Below are positions 48,508-58,797 of a stretch of DNA of 64,000 nt, piece after piece. Source of the DNA: Photobacterium sp. GB-56. Its GTDB lineage: Bacteria > Pseudomonadota > Gammaproteobacteria > Enterobacterales > Vibrionaceae. The position numbers and the translations under genes were made by a program. Under the pieces are notes generated by a model, which had not been told where the DNA came from, made no database searches, and saw nothing but the letters and a program-made list of their open reading frames with translations. Location: the NCBI RefSeq assembly GCF_003026105.1, contig NZ_PYNW01000013.1, forward strand, positions 49,209 to 113,208, in the 5' to 3' direction. Position 1 is the first letter of the stretch; each line of letters starts with the position of its first letter.

Positions 48508-50940
48508 ATGACAATTTCGCTTAATGGTCAATGGCAATTAACCTGTGTTCAGCGAGCGGCTTTACAAGATCTGCATATTGATTTACCAGGTGATGTTCAT
48601 TCTGCGCTTTTTGCTGCAGGTGAGATCCCTGATCCTTACTGGGCTACCAATGAAAAGAAAGTCCAATGGGTTGGGGAGTGTGATTGGATCGTAAGTCGAC
48701 AGTTCGACTTAACCGAAGCGCAGTTAGCCTGTAATGCGATGGATTTAGTGATGGATCACCTTGATACCGTGGCTGAAATTCGTTTAAACGGCCACACCGT
48801 GGCTGATTTCAATAATATGTTTATGCGTCACAAAGTAGATGTATTAAGTTGTCTGCAAGTAGGCTGCAACAGAATTGAAATCGTATTACACCGTGCTGAT
48901 CTTGCAGCTAAAAAGCGTGCTGATAAATTGCCATTTCCAGTGCCATGGGCAGAAGGTAATAACCAGATCCCTCATATGAATACCTTGCGTAAAACCCAAT
49001 GTCATGCGGGTTGGGACTGGGGTATTTGTTTATCTGTATTAGGGGTATATGGCGATATTGAATTACAGCCAATTGAGCATATTCGAATCAGTCATGTGAG
49101 TACGAAACAAAAGTGGCTAGATCAAGAGTGCGAATTATCTGTCACGCTCAATTATGAAGTGGTATCAGAGAAAGGATTAGCAAACGCAGCTGTCACGTTT
49201 AACGATCAAACCTTCCACTTGACGCTTGATCGTGACGCAACGAAAACATCTGTCTTGTTCCGTATTGCAGAGCCTCGTCGTTGGTGGCCCGCTGGGTATG
49301 GTAAACCACGTTTATATGATCTTAAAATTGAAGCTGACGGCAGTTATATCAATAAGAAGATTGGTCTGCGCAAGCTTGAGTTGATCACTGAAGATGATGA
49401 ACTTGGCCAAAGTATGGTCTTTAAAGTTAATGATGTTGAGATCTCGGCATTAGGTGCCAATTGGATTCCGATGGATGCGATGCCTTCACGCATGACGGAT
49501 CAACGCTATCGTTCTTTGCTTGAAGATGCGTTAGCTGCCAATATGAACATGCTACGTGTTTGGGGCGGAGGCATGTATGAAAAAGATATCTTCTATGAGT
49601 TATGTGATGAATTAGGGATCATGGTATGGCAAGATTTGATGTTTGCTTGTGCGCTGTACCCTTCAACACCTGATTTTGTAGCAGAAGTAAAACAGGAAGT
49701 TGAATACCAAGTCCGCCGTCTAAAAGATCATGCAAGCCTAGCCTTATGGTGTGGTGACAATGAAGTGATAGGTGCGATTAGTTGGTATCCTGAATCCCGT
49801 CAAAACCGAGAAAAATATCTTGTTAACTATGATCGTTTAAACCGAGCATTAGCAGAAGTAGTTGAAAAAGAAGATCCTTCTCGTCGTTTTTGGGCGAGTT
49901 CGCCGTGTAATGGTGAGTTAGATTTTGGCGATGCGTGGCACGATGATAAACGTGGCGACATGCATTTTTGGGATGTATGGCATTCAGGTAAAGATTTTGA
50001 AGCCTACCAAACCGTTACGCCACGTTTTTGCTCAGAGTTTGGTTTCCAATCATGGCCGTCACTGCCGACAGTGAAGACGTTTGCTCCTGAGCAAGATTGG
50101 AATATCACGTCACCAAGTTTTGAATGTCATCAGAAAAATAGCCGTGGTAACTCGATTATCACTGAAATGTTTACCCGTTATTTCCGTTTCCCTAATGGTT
50201 TCGTCAATATGTTGTACCTATCGCAAGTACAACAAGCGATGGCGATTAAAACGGCAGCAGAATATTGGCGTGCACATAAGCCGACAAACCGTGGCATTTT
50301 ATTCTGGCAATTGAATGATTGCTGGCCAGTAAGCTCATGGTCTTCGCTAGAATATAGTGGTCGTTGGAAACAGTTGCACTATCATACTCGACGTTTCTTT
50401 GCGCCACAGATGGCGACCTTTATTCGCGATGAGCAAGGGGTAAAACTTCACTTAATTAATGATGGTCGCAATAGTGCTGAGTTAAAAGGTGAAGTGGTAT
50501 GGCAGAGTTGGGAAGGTGAGATTTTATATCGTGAACCTATTTCAGAGTTCCTTGATCCTGATTGCACTAAAGTGGTGTGGGAATGGTTAAACGAGGATCT
50601 TGATGGTCACGAGACTGAAGGCTTCTTCCATGTGCATTTACGTAACGGCGATAAACTAATTGAAAACACATGGTTCCCAGCTAAACCTAAAGAATGTGAA
50701 TTAGAAGATCCTGATTTACGTTTTGAAGTTGCTGAAATGAACGGTGAAATATCAGTGATGCTGAGTAGCAGCAAACCTGCTTTCTATGTTCATTTGGAAT
50801 TTGAAGGGGAAGGTCGGTTTGAAGATTCAAGCTTCACGCTCGTCCCTGAGCACCAACGCCAAGTGAAATACATTGGCTCAGCCAGTTACGATGAAGTTGT
50901 GCAAGGCTTACGTGTTTACCATTTAAAGCAAAGCTATTAA
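48508..50940 (+). CDS. Glycoside hydrolase family 2 beta-mannosidase
   Basis: About 810 residues in the five-domain GH2 layout. The sugar-binding jelly roll comes first (PGDVHSALFAAGEIPDPYWATNE), then two Ig-like domains around the TIM barrel. The barrel begins near RVWGGGMYEKD. The acid/base Glu lies in WCGDNEVIG and the nucleophile Glu in FCSEFGFQSWP. It should release terminal beta-mannose from small oligosaccharides in the cytoplasm. I use the ATG at 48508, five bases after GGAG. A TTG 69 bases earlier would add a hydrophobic, signal-like stretch but lacks a ribosome site. No transporter or regulator accompanies it. A GH2 exo-glucosaminidase cannot be fully excluded. Confidence 0.85.
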   Translation: MTISLNGQWQLTCVQRAALQDLHIDLPGDVHSALFAAGEIPDPYWATNEKKVQWVGECDWIVSRQFDLTEAQLACNAMDLVMDHLDTVAEIRLNGHTVADFNNMFMRHKVDVLSCLQVGCNRIEIVLHRADLAAKKRADKLPFPVPWAEGNNQIPHMNTLRKTQCHAGWDWGICLSVLGVYGDIELQPIEHIRISHVSTKQKWLDQECELSVTLNYEVVSEKGLANAAVTFNDQTFHLTLDRDATKTSVLFRIAEPRRWWPAGYGKPRLYDLKIEADGSYINKKIGLRKLELITEDDELGQSMVFKVNDVEISALGANWIPMDAMPSRMTDQRYRSLLEDALAANMNMLRVWGGGMYEKDIFYELCDELGIMVWQDLMFACALYPSTPDFVAEVKQEVEYQVRRLKDHASLALWCGDNEVIGAISWYPESRQNREKYLVNYDRLNRALAEVVEKEDPSRRFWASSPCNGELDFGDAWHDDKRGDMHFWDVWHSGKDFEAYQTVTPRFCSEFGFQSWPSLPTVKTFAPEQDWNITSPSFECHQKNSRGNSIITEMFTRYFRFPNGFVNMLYLSQVQQAMAIKTAAEYWRAHKPTNRGILFWQLNDCWPVSSWSSLEYSGRWKQLHYHTRRFFAPQMATFIRDEQGVKLHLINDGRNSAELKGEVVWQSWEGEILYREPISEFLDPDCTKVVWEWLNEDLDGHETEGFFHVHLRNGDKLIENTWFPAKPKECELEDPDLRFEVAEMNGEISVMLSSSKPAFYVHLEFEGEGRFEDSSFTLVPEHQRQVKYIGSASYDEVVQGLRVYHLKQSY

Positions 50941-50955
50941 TACAGTATATCGTTT

Positions 50956-50994
50956 AAAAAAGCCTGCTGAGAGAGTCTCTGAGCAGGCTTTTTA
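50956..50994. terminator. Bidirectional terminator, mannosidase / MarR-GNAT
   Basis: Stem AAAAAGCCTGCT / AGCAGGCTTTTT with an inner GAGA / TCTC pairing; converging genes. Confidence 0.92.
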
Positions 50995-51009
50995 TTATCA
51001 ATTAATATG

Positions 51010-51915
51010 TTAGAAGGTTTTAAGCATGTGAATTTCACAAGCGTTGTGCCCTGTATTACCAAGCGCAGTTGGAATATCGACAAAACCTAAAGATTGATAG
51101 AGTTTCACCGCTTCTTTTAATACCTCTGTGGTTTCTAAATAGCATCCTTTAAAGCCATTTTCTCGGGCAAACTTTAATGCTTTAACGGTTAATACCCGTG
51201 CGAGTCCCTTACTTCTGAGCTCTGGTAAGAAGAAGACTTTTTGCAGTTCACTCCACTGCGCATCTCCTGTTAATGGCGCTATACCGCCACAGCCTAAAAT
51301 ACGATTGTTTTTTTCTATTACCCAATAACGGCTTTTCGGTAATTGGTAATGCTGGCAGAGATCATCAAGATGAGGATCCGCAACGCTAAAGCCTCTATCT
51401 GGGGTTAATCCATATTCTGCTGAAACACGACGAATGAGTGCAGCAACGGCGGCATTATCCAAAGGTGTGATTTCTCTTAGCACGTACCCCTGTTGATGCT
51501 CTGTGATTGTCAAAGCTTTATGATAACGGCGTAAACTTGTTTCTAACTGCTCTATTTCATCTTGATCCAGCTGATCTAAAATCGTTTGGGTATCTTGATC
51601 AAGCTGATGGTGAAGAGCGGTGAGTGTTTGAATACCCTTAGGTGTTAACTGGGAGAGTTGGCTACGTTTATCGCTAGGGTTGGCAATTGAATGGATCAAT
51701 CCTTGATTGAGTAACATGGCTAAATTACGGCTGGCATTGGATTTATCGACCCGTAAACGCTCTGCCATTTGATTAACCGTACAAGGTCCTTGCTCGAGCT
51801 CAATCAAAGTATGGGCTTGTACAGGGGTAAGGGCGAGTTGGCCGCACTGACTATTTAGCATGCCGAGTTGACGGACTAATTGACGAGAAAGTTGGCGAAG
51901 TTGTTGGGGCAGCAT
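51010..51915 (-). CDS. MarR-type regulator fused to a GNAT acetyltransferase
   Basis: A 301-residue fusion. Residues about 1-140 are a MarR winged helix (MAERLRVDKSNASRNLAMLLNQGLI, PSDKRSQLSQLTPKG). Residues about 148-301 are a GNAT domain with the acetyl-CoA loop LPELRSKGLARVLTVKALKFARENG and the closing VKLYQSLGFVD. Such fusions occur in many proteobacteria; the acetylated substrate and regulated genes are unknown. There is no adjacent efflux gene on the same strand, but a small membrane protein lies 88 bases upstream. Confidence 0.88.
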   Translation of the reverse strand: MLPQQLRQLSRQLVRQLGMLNSQCGQLALTPVQAHTLIELEQGPCTVNQMAERLRVDKSNASRNLAMLLNQGLIHSIANPSDKRSQLSQLTPKGIQTLTALHHQLDQDTQTILDQLDQDEIEQLETSLRRYHKALTITEHQQGYVLREITPLDNAAVAALIRRVSAEYGLTPDRGFSVADPHLDDLCQHYQLPKSRYWVIEKNNRILGCGGIAPLTGDAQWSELQKVFFLPELRSKGLARVLTVKALKFARENGFKGCYLETTEVLKEAVKLYQSLGFVDIPTALGNTGHNACEIHMLKTF

Positions 51916-52003
51916 GATCCGTCCTTGAATTTAATTGCATTACGCAATTAAAATAGTTGCAGCCTGCAACAATGTCAATCTGTTTAATCTATCTTGGTGT
52001 TTA

Positions 52004-52420
52004 TCAGTGCTGACAAGCCATTGTATCTAACCAAGTGTGTTGATGTGTTTCTGCTTGGTTGTGATCTTTACGCTGCCATACACGCTCATGGAAATAGTAA
52101 GCCATGGTATTAATTGCAGGTTCGATCATTGCCATTAGGCTACCAATCAGTATGTCACCTGTAAGAAGGTACACAACACTAAATGCGACACTGAAGTGCA
52201 CAATAGCAAAGCTTACTGTTTTTCGACTTGGCGTATTAAAGTGTGATTGTTTGAGTGTTTTGCTTTGCCACACTTTTTCATGGAAATAAAAAGCAACGGT
52301 ATTAACCATCGGCTCAATCATTGCAATTAAACTACCAATAATGATATCGCCGGTAAGAAGGTAAGCCACGCTAAAAGCGACAGTAAAATGGATGGCGGCA
52401 AAACTGATTGTCTTTTTCAT
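52004..52420 (-). CDS. Tandemly duplicated DUF2061 membrane protein
   Basis: A 138-residue protein made of two copies of one module of about 55 residues. Copy one is residues 1-54 and copy two is about 66-119. Each contains (S/T)-V-A-Y/V-YLLTGD-I-IGSL-AMIEP and ends YFHE-VWQ. About three residues in four are identical between copies. Each module should form two membrane helices with a central acidic MIEP motif. This matches the DUF2061 family, whose function is unknown. It has a GAGGA-like ribosome site. Single-module members are common, so internal duplication with recent divergence is likely. Confidence 0.8.
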   Translation of the reverse strand: MKKTISFAAIHFTVAFSVAYLLTGDIIIGSLIAMIEPMVNTVAFYFHEKVWQSKTLKQSHFNTPSRKTVSFAIVHFSVAFSVVYLLTGDILIGSLMAMIEPAINTMAYYFHERVWQRKDHNQAETHQHTWLDTMACQH

Positions 52421-52545
52421 AAGGTGATCCTCAATTCGATGAGGTCATTATCATTGAACATTATTAAGAACTAAATTTGTTATTTTTTATATTACTAATA
52501 GGTAAAAGCTATTGTTTGAAAAGAGATGCCAGATTTGAGATATAA

Positions 52546-52576
52546 AAAAACCGACAGTATGTGACTGTCGGTTTTT
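52546..52576 (-). terminator. Terminator of valS operon
   Basis: Thirteen-base stem AAAAACCGACAGT / ACTGTCGGTTTTT with an ATGTG loop and a T run on the minus strand. Confidence 0.93.
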
Positions 52577-52600
52577 ATTAATCAAGAATGATTGGTGAGA

Positions 52601-55462
52601 TTATAGCGCAGCAATCGTTGCTTTTTGCTCAATAAGCTTCACTAATGTTTCTTCATAACCGGCTAGCTTTTCACGCTCTTTAGTGATCACGATTTCAGGC
52701 GCTTTAGCAACGAAGCCTTCGTTACTTAGCTTGCCAGAAGTACGTTTGATTTCGCCTTCCATTTTCGCGATTTCTTTGTCTAAACGTGCAAGCTCTGCAT
52801 CTTTATCAATCAAGCCCGCCATAGGGATCATCAATTCAGATTTGCCTACAAGTGCAGTCGCACAAGCTGGTGTTGCTTCACCGTCAGCCAATACTTTTAC
52901 TTCTTCTAGTTTTGCTAGAGATTTCAGTACCGTCAGGTTTGCTTCAACACGTGCAGTATCAGCGGCATCAGCCACTTTTAGCATTACTGATAATGGCTTA
53001 CTTGGCGCGATATCGTATTCTGCACGGAGGTTACGAATACTCGTGATAAATGCTTTAACAAACTCAATGTCAGTGATTGCTGCTTGGTCAAATTGCGCTT
53101 CATCAAACTGAGGCAATGCCTGAGTCATGATGGTTTCACCTTCAACACCGTCAACAAGTGGCTTAACGCTCTGCCAGATTGATTCAGTGATGTAAGGAAG
53201 AACAGGATGCGCAAGACGCAGTGTCTTCTCTAGCACTGTGATTAGAGTATGACGCGTTGCACGTTGCTGTGCTTCTGTACCTTTCCATAGAACAGGTTTA
53301 GTTAGCTCTAGGTACCAGTCACAGAATTGGTTCCAGATGAACTCGTAAAGTACACCAGCAGCCATATCTAAACGGAAGTTATCAATGTGTGCATTGAACT
53401 CTTTTGCCGCTAGCTGGAATTGTGATTCAATCCACTTGTCTGCTAGTGAGTAGTCAAGCTCGCTACCTGCTGCGAAACCGCAATCTTGATCTTCTGTGTT
53501 CATTAGTACGTAACGACTTGCGTTCCATAGCTTATTACAGAAGTTACGGTAACCTTCAAGACGTTTCATGTCCCAGTTGATGTCACGGCCCGTTGAAGCC
53601 ATAGCAGCAAGAGTGAAACGTAGGGCATCAGTACCGTAAGGTTCGATGCCGTTCTCAAATGTTTTACGTGTCGCTTTTTCGATCTTCGCTGCAAGTTGTG
53701 GCTGCATCATATTGCCACAACGCTTCTCTACTAGCGACTCAAGATCAATACCGTCGATCATGTCGATAGGGTCGATAACGTTACCCTTAGATTTCGACAT
53801 TTTATCGCCGTTTTCGTCACGGATAAGACCCGTTACGTAAACGGTTTTAAATGGTACTTGTGGCTTGCCGTCTTCATCTTTACAGAAGTGCATGGTCATC
53901 ATGATCATACGCGCAACCCAGAAGAAGATAATATCAAAACCTGTTACCAACACATCAGAGGGGTGGAAGGTTTGAAGATCAGCGGTGTTTTCTGGCCAGC
54001 CTTGCGTGCCGAATGTCCATAGTGCTGAAGAGAACCATGTATCAAGTACATCATCGTCTTGGCGTAATACGACAACCGGTGCTAGGTTATGTTTTTCACG
54101 TACTTCAGCTTCGTTACGACCAACGTAAACATTACCGTCGTTGTCGTACCAAGCAGGAATACGGTGACCCCACCATAGCTGACGTGAAATACACCAGTCT
54201 TGAATGTCACGCATCCAAGCGAAGTACATGTTTTCGTACTGCTTAGGTACGAATTGAATATCACCGTTTTCAACCGCTTCAACAGCAGGTTTTGCTAGCG
54301 GAGCTGCACGAACGTACCATTGGTCAGTTAGCATTGGTTCAATAACCACGCCACCACGGTCACCGTAAGGGATCGTTAGGTCGTGATCTTTGATTTCTTC
54401 TAGTAGACCTAGTTCATCAAATTCAGCAACAATCGCTTTACGTGCAGCAAAACGTTCCATGCCATGGTATTTCTCTGGCAGCGCTGTGCTGTATGCATCA
54501 CTTGGCTCGCCATTGGTTGTGAATACTTCAGCAGCATCACGAATATCAGCATTGAACGTTAGGATGTTGATCATAGGTAGGCTATGACGTTTACCTACTT
54601 CGTAGTCATTGAAATCATGTGCAGGTGTGATTTTCACACAGCCGGTGCCTTTTTCCATGTCTGCGTGCTCATCACCTACGATAGGGATGCGACGGCCAAC
54701 GATTGGAAGGATGATTTCTTTACCGATCAGATCTTTGTAACGTGGATCTTCAGGGTTAACGGCAACACCAGTATCGCCCAGCATAGTTTCAGGACGTGTA
54801 GTTGCAACAACGATGTAGTCTTTTCCTTCCGCTGTTTGTACGCCATCAGCTAATGGGTAACGGAAGTGCCACATGTGGCCTTTTTTATCTTTGTTTTCAA
54901 CTTCTAGATCTGAGATCGCAGTGTGTAGTTTAGGATCCCAGTTAACTAGACGCTTACCGCGGTAAAGAAGATCTTCTTGGTATAGACGAACGAAAACTTC
55001 TTGAACGGCATTTGATAGACCATCATCCATCGTGAAGCGCTCACGATCCCAGTCTACTGATGCGCCAAGGCGACGAAGCTGCTTAGTGATTGTGCCACCA
55101 GATTCGCCTTTCCATTCCCAGATCTTATCGATGAAAGCATCACGACCGTAATCGTGCTTTGTTTTGCCTTCTTCAGCAGCAATCTTACGTTCCACAACCA
55201 TTTGGGTAGCAATACCTGCGTGGTCAGTACCAACCTGCCATAAGGTGTTTTTGCCTTTCATACGCTCACAACGGATCAGGGTATCCATAATGGTATCCTG
55301 GAACGCGTGGCCCATGTGTAGGCTACCTGTGACGTTTGGTGGTGGGATCATAATGCTGTAAGCATCTTTAGATGTATCACCATGAGGCTTGAAGTAACCA
55401 GCCTCTTCCCAGCGCTGATATAGCGCTTGTTCAATTGATTGTGGGTTGTATGTCTTTTCCAT
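52601..55462 (-). CDS. valS: Valyl-tRNA synthetase
   Basis: A 953-residue class I synthetase. The HIGH-type motif is in [17 protein letters not shown] near residue 40 and the KMSKS loop in [16 protein letters not shown] near 555. Between them is the CP1 editing domain that hydrolyses Thr-tRNAVal ([17 protein letters not shown]). A C-terminal tRNA-binding coiled coil closes the protein ([18 protein letters not shown]). It follows holC by 28 bases, the same pepA-holC-valS order as E. coli. Confidence 0.97.
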   Translation of the reverse strand: MEKTYNPQSIEQALYQRWEEAGYFKPHGDTSKDAYSIMIPPPNVTGSLHMGHAFQDTIMDTLIRCERMKGKNTLWQVGTDHAGIATQMVVERKIAAEEGKTKHDYGRDAFIDKIWEWKGESGGTITKQLRRLGASVDWDRERFTMDDGLSNAVQEVFVRLYQEDLLYRGKRLVNWDPKLHTAISDLEVENKDKKGHMWHFRYPLADGVQTAEGKDYIVVATTRPETMLGDTGVAVNPEDPRYKDLIGKEIILPIVGRRIPIVGDEHADMEKGTGCVKITPAHDFNDYEVGKRHSLPMINILTFNADIRDAAEVFTTNGEPSDAYSTALPEKYHGMERFAARKAIVAEFDELGLLEEIKDHDLTIPYGDRGGVVIEPMLTDQWYVRAAPLAKPAVEAVENGDIQFVPKQYENMYFAWMRDIQDWCISRQLWWGHRIPAWYDNDGNVYVGRNEAEVREKHNLAPVVVLRQDDDVLDTWFSSALWTFGTQGWPENTADLQTFHPSDVLVTGFDIIFFWVARMIMMTMHFCKDEDGKPQVPFKTVYVTGLIRDENGDKMSKSKGNVIDPIDMIDGIDLESLVEKRCGNMMQPQLAAKIEKATRKTFENGIEPYGTDALRFTLAAMASTGRDINWDMKRLEGYRNFCNKLWNASRYVLMNTEDQDCGFAAGSELDYSLADKWIESQFQLAAKEFNAHIDNFRLDMAAGVLYEFIWNQFCDWYLELTKPVLWKGTEAQQRATRHTLITVLEKTLRLAHPVLPYITESIWQSVKPLVDGVEGETIMTQALPQFDEAQFDQAAITDIEFVKAFITSIRNLRAEYDIAPSKPLSVMLKVADAADTARVEANLTVLKSLAKLEEVKVLADGEATPACATALVGKSELMIPMAGLIDKDAELARLDKEIAKMEGEIKRTSGKLSNEGFVAKAPEIVITKEREKLAGYEETLVKLIEQKATIAAL

Positions 55463-55490
55463 AGCGCTCTTAGAAGGATTCTATGTGGAA

Positions 55491-55943
55491 TTAGGGCGTC
55501 TCAGTAGCAGTGGCAGTCGTAATTTGAATGCCAGCAAGACGATATGCCTTGTAACGCTCGCGCGCTAACTGCTTGAGCTTTTCATCGCAAGGAACGAAGT
55601 CTACCACTTGTGCAAAGCTAACCGCAAAATTTGGTGCGTTTTCCGCTAAATTAATTAGCGTAGCACGGCGTCCAGTATGACGTAATGTTGACCATCCTAT
55701 CTCAACGGGAGAGCCGCCATTAGGCCCTTCTCCGACAAGGTTGTGGGGCACAAAACTGTCAGGATCTTGCTGCCATAGATATTCATCTATTTGTTCTGCT
55801 TGCTGTTTATTTGCTGCGAGTAGGTAAACGCTGTTACCTTGCCGGTAACTCATTGCTGCTAAATGACAGGCAAAATGGCACTGAAAGTGACTATCAGCGC
55901 TCTCTTGCTTGTCATCGATTATATAAAACGTAGCATGAGTCAT
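55491..55943 (-). CDS. holC: DNA polymerase III chi subunit
   Basis: A 150-residue clamp-loader accessory subunit that links the psi subunit to single-strand-binding protein. The N-terminal MTHATFYIIDD, YRQGNSVYLLAANKQQAEQIDEYLW and SFVPHNLVGEGPNGGSPVEIGW are conserved. It is encoded between pepA and valS. Confidence 0.93.
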   Translation of the reverse strand: MTHATFYIIDDKQESADSHFQCHFACHLAAMSYRQGNSVYLLAANKQQAEQIDEYLWQQDPDSFVPHNLVGEGPNGGSPVEIGWSTLRHTGRRATLINLAENAPNFAVSFAQVVDFVPCDEKLKQLARERYKAYRLAGIQITTATATETP

Positions 55944-55960
55944 GGTTTTTTGTTCCTAAA

Positions 55961-55984
55961 GAAAAGGGCCTTGCGGCCCTTTTC
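55961..55984 (-). terminator. Weak terminator or attenuator between pepA and holC
   Basis: Ten-base stem GAAAAGGGCC / GGCCCTTTTC with a TTGC loop and a short T-rich tail on the minus strand, nine bases past the pepA stop. It probably lets part of the transcription pass into holC-valS. Confidence 0.7.
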
Positions 55985-55992
55985 GATGTCTT

Positions 55993-57501
55993 TTACTCGA
56001 CGATCTCTTGGCCTGCTCTGTTTAATAAGAACTGGACAAGGAGAGGGACTGGTCGACCGGTAGAGCCTTTTGCAGCACCACCTTTCCAAGCGGTACCTGC
56101 AATATCAAGGTGCGCCCAGTTGTACTTTTTAGTAAAGCGAGATAAGAAACAACCAGCCGTTATAGTACCAGCGCCAGGCGTGCCTAAGTTTGCCATATCA
56201 GCAAATGGGCTCGCAATTTGCTCTTGGTATTCATCACTCATCGGTAGACGCCAAGCGCGATCACCGGATTGCTCTGACGCATTTATAATTTCATGCGACA
56301 GTGGATTATGGTTACTCATTAAACCACTAATGTGATTACCTAAAGCAACAACACAAGCACCTGTTAGTGTCGCAACGTCAATCACACATTCAGGTTCAAA
56401 ACGCTCAACGTAAGTTAATGCATCACAAAGCACTAAACGACCTTCAGCATCGGTATTTAATACTTCAACTGTTTGACCTGACATGGTGGTTAAAATATCA
56501 CCAGGACGATAAGCATTGCCGCCAGGCATATTTTCACAGCCCGCTAACACACCAACCACATTGATGGGTAAATTAAGCTTAGCTAATGCTTTCATGGTAC
56601 CGAACACAGAGGCTGCACCACACATGTCGTACTTCATTTCGTCCATTTGAGCACCAGGTTTAATCGAAATACCACCTGAATCAAAAGTTAACCCTTTACC
56701 GACAAGAACGATAGGCTTAGCGTCTAAATCGGGGTTACCTTTGTACTCAATAACAGACATCATCGCTTCATTTTTAGAGCCACGACCCACTGCAAGGTAT
56801 GATGTCATCCCTAAAGATTGCATCTCTTGCTCACCAATGATTTTAGTGCTTACGGTCTCAAAATCATCGGCTAGACGGCGTGCTTGTGAAGCAAGATAAG
56901 CTGGGTTTGCCACGTTTGGTGGCATATTGCCCAAATCTTTACTTGCGCGAACACCAGATGCTATCGCTAGACCATGGCTGATAGCGCGTTCACCTAAAGA
57001 GAGCTCGCGACGAGTCGGTACATTAAAGACTAGTTTACGTAGTGGACGACGAGTCTCTGGTTTATTACTCTTAAACTGGTTGAAGGTATACAAGCTATCT
57101 TTAGTTGTTTCGACAGCTTGACGTACTTTCCAGTATGTATCACGACCTTTTACATGAAGCTCTGTTAAGAAGCACACAGCTTCCATAGAGCCAGTTTCAT
57201 TTAAAGTACTGATCGTTTTTTTGATGATTTGCTTGTATTGGCGCTCATCTAATTCCCGTTCTTTACCACAACCGACCAGTAAAACACGTTCTGATAACAC
57301 GTTTGGTACGTGGTGTAGTAAAAGCATTTGCCCAGGTTTACCTTCGAGGTCGCCACGACGCAGTAAGGAGCTGATATAACCATCACTGATTTTATCTAGC
57401 TGTTCCGCGATTGGAGAGAGGCGACGTGGTTCAAAGACGCCAACAACAATACAAGCACTACGCTGTTTTTCGGGGCTGCCGCTTTTTACACTGAACTCCA
57501 T
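55993..57501 (-). CDS. pepA: Leucyl aminopeptidase A / cytosol aminopeptidase
   Basis: A 502-residue hexameric M17 metallopeptidase. Metal ligands and catalytic residues lie in [17 protein letters not shown] near residue 260 and [14 protein letters not shown] near 340. In E. coli PepA is also a DNA-binding cofactor in Xer recombination at cer and in repression of carAB, which makes carbamoyl phosphate. I start at 57501 ([30 protein letters not shown]) after AGGAG; an upstream start would add ten residues. It is divergent from lptF, as in E. coli. Confidence 0.96.
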   Translation of the reverse strand: MEFSVKSGSPEKQRSACIVVGVFEPRRLSPIAEQLDKISDGYISSLLRRGDLEGKPGQMLLLHHVPNVLSERVLLVGCGKERELDERQYKQIIKKTISTLNETGSMEAVCFLTELHVKGRDTYWKVRQAVETTKDSLYTFNQFKSNKPETRRPLRKLVFNVPTRRELSLGERAISHGLAIASGVRASKDLGNMPPNVANPAYLASQARRLADDFETVSTKIIGEQEMQSLGMTSYLAVGRGSKNEAMMSVIEYKGNPDLDAKPIVLVGKGLTFDSGGISIKPGAQMDEMKYDMCGAASVFGTMKALAKLNLPINVVGVLAGCENMPGGNAYRPGDILTTMSGQTVEVLNTDAEGRLVLCDALTYVERFEPECVIDVATLTGACVVALGNHISGLMSNHNPLSHEIINASEQSGDRAWRLPMSDEYQEQIASPFADMANLGTPGAGTITAGCFLSRFTKKYNWAHLDIAGTAWKGGAAKGSTGRPVPLLVQFLLNRAGQEIVE

Positions 57502-57696
57502 GCGTACTCCTAACATCCTAATTAAAGACAATTAACGCTAAATGTTGGATAATACCACACTGTTTGCTCTGCCGTGATTTCGGTATACGCTTAGAGTGCA
57601 GTCTTTCATTTAGCTGAAAGATAACAAAATAACTGATTTATCGAAAAACTATAGTGATTCCATCAAAAAAACAAGTTTTCTATGGGAATATAACGC

Positions 57697-58797
57697 GTGA
57701 TTATTGTTAGGTATTTGACAAGAGAGACATTAAAGAGCCAATTAGCGGTACTTTTTGTACTTTTCCTTGTCTTTATTAGCCAAAAGTTTATTAGCATTTT
57801 AGCCGATGCAACCGATGGCTCGATCCCGAGTGATCTCATTCTAACCTTCATGGGATTATCTATCCCTTCGATGGCACTATTAATGCTCCCTCTAAGTTTA
57901 TACATCGGGATCTTACTCACGTTCGGTAGATTATATGCTGAAAGTGAAATCACGGTGATGAATGCGACGGGGATGGGGAACAAATTATTACTCCAATCAG
58001 CATTAGCTTTGGCCATTATTACGGGGGCAATTGCCGCTGTGAATTCATTTTGGGTTGCACCTTGGTCGCAAGAGCATATAGAGCAGCTTAAAGAAGAGAC
58101 AAAGGCTGGGCCAACGTTAAATATGTTGGTAAAGGGGACGTTTCAGCCGGCACCGAATGGAAGTGGGGTTATATTTATTGACAATATCACCGATAAAGGC
58201 TCAAAACTTCATAAGGTTTTTGTCGCGCAATTAAAAGCCTCTGGCACCTTGCAGCCTAGTGTGATTGTTGCAGACAATGGTACCGTCAAAGAGTTATCTG
58301 ATGGTCGTCAAATGTTAGAATTAAATAACGGTGCTCGATATGAAGGCATTCCTACTCAGCTAAATTACTCCATTACTCATTTTCATGACTACCAAGCGCT
58401 AATAGGGCAACGTGAAGTTAAAGCTGGTAATCGTGATTGGGAAGCCCAGCCCACAATGACCTTAATAAAAGATCAAAGCTTAGCTGCAAAAGCTGAATTA
58501 CAGTGGCGTTTCTCTTTAGTACTTTGTATTCCATTGTTAGTAATGATTGTTGTTCCGCTATCGGCTGTTAATCCACGTCAAGGACGATTTGCAAAATTAG
58601 CACCTGCTGTGTTGATTTATCTGGCTTATTTCTTAGCGATCTCATCCGCAAAATCAGCGATTGAGGATGGTATTATCCCATCAGCTATTGGCATGTGGCC
58701 AATTAATATTACAACCTTGTTAGTTGCTCTTGCTTTAAATAGCTGGGATTCTATGCCTGTGCGACGCCTTAAAGATAAATTACGGAGACGCAGTTAA
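57697..58797 (+). CDS. lptF: LPS export permease LptF
   Basis: A 366-residue inner-membrane subunit of the LptB2FG transporter that lifts LPS from the membrane onto the LptC/A bridge. It has three N-terminal spans, a periplasmic beta-jellyroll at about residues 120-260, and three C-terminal spans. The sequence IIVRYLTRETLKSQLAVLF is close to E. coli. The start is GTG. It overlaps lptG by one base (TAATG). The partner ATPase LptB is not in the window. Confidence 0.95.
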   Translation: MIIVRYLTRETLKSQLAVLFVLFLVFISQKFISILADATDGSIPSDLILTFMGLSIPSMALLMLPLSLYIGILLTFGRLYAESEITVMNATGMGNKLLLQSALALAIITGAIAAVNSFWVAPWSQEHIEQLKEETKAGPTLNMLVKGTFQPAPNGSGVIFIDNITDKGSKLHKVFVAQLKASGTLQPSVIVADNGTVKELSDGRQMLELNNGARYEGIPTQLNYSITHFHDYQALIGQREVKAGNRDWEAQPTMTLIKDQSLAAKAELQWRFSLVLCIPLLVMIVVPLSAVNPRQGRFAKLAPAVLIYLAYFLAISSAKSAIEDGIIPSAIGMWPINITTLLVALALNSWDSMPVRRLKDKLRRRS

